DNA of 64,000 bases. Origin: Pedobacter sp. KBS0701. GTDB taxonomy: Bacteria > Bacteroidota > Bacteroidia > Sphingobacteriales > Sphingobacteriaceae. The translations under genes and the position numbers were made by a program. Below, piece by piece: positions 60,714 to 64,000 of this stretch (positions are counted from its first letter, which is position 1; every line of letters begins with the position of its first letter). The DNA lies in assembly GCF_005938645.2 (NCBI RefSeq), contig NZ_CP042171.1, forward strand, positions 4,650,001-4,714,000, written 5' to 3'. Under the pieces are notes generated by a model that saw only the letters and a list, made by a program, of their open reading frames with translations, was not told the DNA's origin and did no database searches.

Positions 60714-61082
60714 CTAAGCTTTTCCACCGCCTCTCAAAAATTTAATAAATGCGATTAACATCGCCTTAATTTCATTAACACTTTTATTCACAGCCTCGTA
60801 AACGGCTAAACTGATGTAAGCTAAATCACGGATGAGAATAAAAGCATATTCTATTTCTTTTGTAGAGCCAAGTGCATTATCAAGATAATGAACAAAATCC
60901 TTATCTGTGTTTTTACCGCTTCCTTCTACAATATTTAAAGGAATAGAATAGGTGGCCCGCCGAATTTGTTGGGTTAAAGCAAATTTTTCTTCAATAGGCA
61001 TTATAGGTAGGATTTCCTTATAAACCTGTAAAGTAAATAAGTGAGCCTTTTTCCAAACATCAAGTTTTTGATAATCTCTCAT
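60714..61082 (-). CDS. Four-helix-bundle protein (23S rRNA IVP-like)
   Basis: This 122-residue protein belongs to the four helix bundle (S23/IVP) family: MRDYQKLDVWKKAHLFTLQV, FALTQQIRRATYSIPLNIVE and DKDFVHYLDNALGSTKEIEY are the standard blocks. The family was first seen in intervening sequences of 23S rRNA genes and is now common as scattered small genes in Bacteroidota; the function is unknown. It is inserted between argC and argD, with repeat words TGGAAGGCAGAAGG and TTTCTGCCTTCTGCCTT on its two sides. Confidence 0.9.
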   Translation of the reverse strand: MRDYQKLDVWKKAHLFTLQVYKEILPIMPIEEKFALTQQIRRATYSIPLNIVEGSGKNTDKDFVHYLDNALGSTKEIEYAFILIRDLAYISLAVYEAVNKSVNEIKAMLIAFIKFLRGGGKA

Positions 61083-61141
61083 ACATTTAAATTTTAGATC
61101 TGAATCCAGACCTTTCTGCCTTCTGCCTTCCCGCCCTCTGT

Positions 61142-62125
61142 CTAGAAATTGGCTGCCTTTAACTTAAGTCCTGCTGCTTCATCCAATCCAAACATTAAAT
61201 TCATATTCTGAACCGCTTGTCCGCTGGCACCTTTTAACAGGTTATCGATAATGCTGATGATAAATAATTTACCGCCATGTTTTTCTACATGCACCAGCGC
61301 TTTATTGGTATTTACGACCTGTTTTAAATCGATATTTTTCCGGCTTACATGCGTAAAAGGATGTGTACTATAATATTCTTCGTAAAGGTTCTGTGCCTCT
61401 TCCAAACTAAGATCGCTTTCGAGGTAAATGGCAGCCAAAATGCCCCTGGTAAATGCTCCACGCTGTGGAATAAAGTTTAAAACCTCCGAAAGTGATGGCT
61501 GCAACTGCAACAAACTTTCGCTGATCTCGTTCAGATGCTGATGCTCAAATGCCTTATAAATAGAAAGGTTATTGTTTCTCCAGCTAAAATGCGAAGTGGC
61601 AGCTAAACTCTGCCCGGCACCGGTTGAACCGGTAGTTGCATTGATGTGAACTTCTTTTTTGATCAAACCTTTAGCAGCCAAGGGCAATAAACCTAACTGT
61701 ATACAGGTTGCAAAACAACCCGGATTGGCAATATTTTTAGCTGCTTTAATTTTATCGCGGTTAAGTTCTGGCAATCCGTAAATAAATTCGCGGTTTTCGA
61801 ATGTCGATTTTTCATGTAACCTGAAATCCTGCGATAAATCGATTATTTTAATGTTTTCATTGATGGGGTTAGCGGCTAAAAACTTTTTCGCATCGCCATG
61901 ACCAACACAAAGAAAAAGTACATCAATATCCTGTGGAATATCACTTACAAATTTTAAATCCGTGTCTCCGATCAGATCAGTATGTACATCAGAAATCAGG
62001 TTTCCGGCGTTACTGGTACTATTTACGAAAGCAATTTCAACATTTGGATGATTAACCAAAATGCGCAGCATTTCGCCTCCTGTGTAACCTGCACCACCGA
62101 TTATTCCTGCTTTAATTTTATTCAT
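61142..62125 (-). CDS. argC: N-acyl-gamma-glutamyl-phosphate reductase
   Basis: This 327-residue enzyme reduces N-acylglutamyl phosphate to the semialdehyde using NADPH. The Rossmann motif is IKAGIIGGAGYTGGEMLRIL, the catalytic Cys is in ANPGCFATCIQLGLLPLAA, and HRKG-like FIPQRGAFTRGILAAIY is the conserved C-terminal block. The sequence matches the shorter, Bacteroidota-type ArgC. It is followed by the four-helix-bundle gene and argD, and preceded by the GNAT gene with only 2 bases between. Confidence 0.94.
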   Translation of the reverse strand: MNKIKAGIIGGAGYTGGEMLRILVNHPNVEIAFVNSTSNAGNLISDVHTDLIGDTDLKFVSDIPQDIDVLFLCVGHGDAKKFLAANPINENIKIIDLSQDFRLHEKSTFENREFIYGLPELNRDKIKAAKNIANPGCFATCIQLGLLPLAAKGLIKKEVHINATTGSTGAGQSLAATSHFSWRNNNLSIYKAFEHQHLNEISESLLQLQPSLSEVLNFIPQRGAFTRGILAAIYLESDLSLEEAQNLYEEYYSTHPFTHVSRKNIDLKQVVNTNKALVHVEKHGGKLFIISIIDNLLKGASGQAVQNMNLMFGLDEAAGLKLKAANF

Positions 62126-62127
62126 CT

Positions 62128-62598
62128 CTATGAGTTTAATGCCATTTTATAAAGAAAAAATTCTTCGTCATTACCTTGTTTTTCAAAGCCTATGTTTTCG
62201 TATAACTGCTGTGCAGTGTAATTATCTACAGCAGTTTCCAGTTGTATAAATGTAGCACCAGTGGTTTTGGAAAACTCCATGGCGGTTTTAATCAATTTTT
62301 CACCGATTCCCTGCTTACGGTAAACCTCATCAACATACAGATCGTTCAGAATCCAGTTTTTACTTAATTTTGCCGACGAGAATTTCGGGTATAACTGCGT
62401 GAAACCCACCGGTTTTTCAGTATCCTCGTCTATCGCTAAAAAAATGATCGATTCGTTATGTTGCAAACGCTCATCAATAAAAGCTTTGGCCATGCCAATA
62501 TCCGAAAACTGGTTATAAAATATGCGATATTGGTTAAACAGGCCAACTACGAGGTGGGATTCTGTTAATCCTATTTGCTTTATCTTTATATTATTCAC
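62128..62598 (-). CDS. GNAT-family N-acetyltransferase in the arginine cluster
   Basis: This 156-residue GNAT protein has NDLYVDEVYRKQGIGEKLIK, with the acetyl-CoA-binding R-x-x-G-I-G loop near residues 95-100, and AVDNYTAQQLYENIGFEKQG near 118-137. It is 2 bases from argC and overlaps the cupin gene by 8 bases, so it belongs to the same transcript. A role in forming N-acylglutamate is conceivable but not shown; homologues of this size often acetylate small molecules or proteins. Confidence 0.82.
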   Translation of the reverse strand: MNNIKIKQIGLTESHLVVGLFNQYRIFYNQFSDIGMAKAFIDERLQHNESIIFLAIDEDTEKPVGFTQLYPKFSSAKLSKNWILNDLYVDEVYRKQGIGEKLIKTAMEFSKTTGATFIQLETAVDNYTAQQLYENIGFEKQGNDEEFFLYKMALNS

Positions 62599-62941
62599 AA
62601 TCAGTTCTGTCGTTTTGGGTTGATGGATAGGAGAAAAGAATAAATTCTAAATCATCAACACCATTGTTCATAATTTTATGTTTATCGCCAGCTTTAATCT
62701 GTAAACCTTTGTTGGCATCAACTGCAAATGATTCAGCTTCAATTAAAAATGTTGCCTGCCCTTTCAATATGAAGAAAAACTGTTCTGCATAAGTATGAAA
62801 ATGTAATTTCTCAGCAGTTTGAGGCGGCATTAATTCTTGTTTAATTACTGCCTCAGGTTTGCTTACAAAATTCCATCCATCACAATTATTGCCCCATTTA
62901 TAGTGATTTAAACCATTCTCTTTTGAAAGGATTTCGCTCAT
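62591..62941 (-). CDS. Cupin-domain protein
   Basis: This 116-residue protein (start at 62941 chosen; the longer form adds 11 residues of repeat-derived sequence) is a single cupin barrel. HFHTYAEQFFFILKGQATFL contains the first metal-binding motif with His-x-His and Glu, and IKAGDKHKIMNNGVDDLEFI the second with the last His. It could bind a metal or a small ligand. It overlaps the GNAT gene by 8 bases and follows argG, so it is in the arginine transcript; its role is unknown. Confidence 0.83.
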   Translation of the reverse strand: MSEILSKENGLNHYKWGNNCDGWNFVSKPEAVIKQELMPPQTAEKLHFHTYAEQFFFILKGQATFLIEAESFAVDANKGLQIKAGDKHKIMNNGVDDLEFILFSYPSTQNDRTDCE

Positions 62942-63025
62942 TTTAAGTATCAAGTATTTGGGGTCAAGTATCAAGAGAGGATATAAACTTACATTTCACC
63001 TCTTCCATTTTACAGCTTTCATAAA

Positions 63026-64000
63026 CTAGGCTTCTTCACTATTCACCTTATGCCAGATCATTACCTGGTTACCGAATATTTTAGAGAAACCTTTAACATC
63101 TTCTCCGCTCCAGGCGTTGTTCATTTCGCCGTAGCTACCAAATTTATTACTCATTAAATCATGGTTTGATTCAATTCCGATAATCTGGAAACGGTACGGC
63201 AACAATTCAACAAACACTTTACCGCTCACAAATTTCTGGGTGTCAGCTAAAAAAGCCTCAATATTCCGCATAATCGGATCGTGGAACTGACCTTCGTGTA
63301 ACCAGTTACCATAGAAAGATGATAGTTGCTCTTTCCAGCTTAACTGCCATTTGGTTAACGTATGTTTTTCCAAAGTATGGTGTGCTTTGATAATGATGAT
63401 GGGGCCAGCAGCCTCAAAACCTACGCGACCTTTAATACCAATGATGGTATCACCCACGTGGATATCGCGACCAATACCAAAAGGTTGAGCAATGGCCTGT
63501 AATTTTTGAATTGCCCTCACAGGCGCCAATTTTTCGCCATCAATAGCAACCAATTCTCCTTTTTCGAAAGTTAATTCTACTTTTCGCGATTCGGTTTCGG
63601 TAACCTGGGTTGGCCAGGCGCTTTCAGGCAAGGTTTCGTGAGAAGTTAAAGTTTCTTTTCCTCCTACCGAAGTTCCCCATAAACCTTTATTGATTGAATA
63701 CCTGGCTTTTTCAACACTATATTCAACTCCATGTTGCGCCAAATATTCTATTTCTGCTTCTCGTGATAACTTTAAATCCCTGATCGGGGTAATGATTTCT
63801 ACTCCTGGAATCAGGATATTGAAAATCATATCAAAACGTACCTGATCGTTACCTGCTCCGGTGCTACCATGCGCTACATAATCAGCTCCGATTTTTTTTA
63901 CATAGTTGGCAATAGCAGTCGCCTGACTTACACGTTCTGCACTAACCGATAATGGGTAAGTAGCATTTTTTAATACGTTGCCAAAAATCAGGTATTTGAT
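63026..64000 (-). CDS. argG: Argininosuccinate synthase (partial, N-terminus outside window)
   Basis: The reading frame stays open to the right edge, so the visible 324 residues lack the start. The segment AHGSTGAGNDQVRFDMIFN and the later VEYSVEKARYSINKGLWGTS followed by VGGKETL are ArgG hallmarks. The enzyme joins citrulline and aspartate using ATP, forming argininosuccinate. The missing N-terminal part should contain the SGGLDTS-type P-loop. It is the first visible gene of the minus-strand arginine cluster, separated by about 85 bases from the cupin gene. Confidence 0.95.
   Translation of the reverse strand: MKYLIFGNVLKNATYPLSVSAERVSQATAIANYVKKIGADYVAHGSTGAGNDQVRFDMIFNILIPGVEIITPIRDLKLSREAEIEYLAQHGVEYSVEKARYSINKGLWGTSVGGKETLTSHETLPESAWPTQVTETESRKVELTFEKGELVAIDGEKLAPVRAIQKLQAIAQPFGIGRDIHVGDTIIGIKGRVGFEAAGPIIIIKAHHTLEKHTLTKWQLSWKEQLSSFYGNWLHEGQFHDPIMRNIEAFLADTQKFVSGKVFVELLPYRFQIIGIESNHDLMSNKFGSYGEMNNAWSGEDVKGFSKIFGNQVMIWHKVNSEEA

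Overview
The window reads as chromosomal DNA of a Bacteroidota bacterium, most likely a Sphingobacteriaceae member close to Pedobacter (inference). Pointers are TAnnTTTG-type -7 promoter boxes with few Shine-Dalgarno sites, an arginine cluster with the transcarbamylase variant that acts on acylated ornithine, a fused alpha/beta 2-oxoacid dehydrogenase E1, a low-cysteine L32, and many short palindromic intergenic repeats. No insertion sequence, rRNA, canonical tRNA or CRISPR array was seen.

Layout. 1-4 kb (minus): S9-type peptidase homologue lacking catalytic residues, membrane histidine kinase and a response regulator cut by the window edge. 4-16 kb: TPR protein, acetyltransferase, MazG-type pyrophosphohydrolase, GT39-type membrane glycosyltransferase, dtd, a lipoprotein/TPR pair, a KASIII enzyme, clpS and a thioredoxin-fold protein. 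16.6-21 kb: rsmA and pdxA (divergent), then an MFS transporter, a small membrane protein and a sulfurtransferase. 21.2-26.1 kb: one operon, yceD-rpmF-plsX-fabH-accB-accC, for fatty-acid initiation. 26-42 kb: tatC, rpiB, an M28 peptidase, lutB, the E1 fusion, adenine deaminase, a SprT-like metalloprotease, a PIF1-like helicase and prfC, with three toxin-antitoxin pairs and a GxxExxY protein in the gaps. 42.3 kb: a lipoprotein that aligns with domains 1-3 of cholesterol-dependent cytolysins but has no domain 4.

43.3-48.9 kb is the most unusual stretch. A WYL regulator diverges from an operon encoding an SPFH/slipin-like protein with three internal repeats, a HEPN protein with an RNxxxH motif, and the RNA ligase RtcB. 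The 1.07 kb between regulator and operon has no credible ORF. It holds palindromic operator candidates, a promoter candidate, tRNA-like modules with perfect T-arms and canonical D- and anticodon arms, and a 240-nt domain closed by a 13-bp stem. At least one module has the order T-arm, acceptor, D-arm, anticodon arm, so it is a circularly permuted cloverleaf. HEPN nucleases leave the 2',3'-cyclic phosphate and 5'-OH ends that RtcB seals, so I infer an RNA cleavage/repair or RNA-sensing system built on tRNA mimics.

49-64 kb (minus): a membrane protein, an aminotransferase, a RelE-type pair, then the arginine cluster, transcribed argG (cut by the window edge), cupin, GNAT, argC, four-helix-bundle protein, argD, argF', YhcG-type nuclease, argB, proC, argE-type deacylase, a DUF433/DUF5615 pair, argH. 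Several accessory genes sit inside this biosynthetic run. Families of dispersed palindromic or AACCGCAAAG-type repeats occupy many intergenic gaps.
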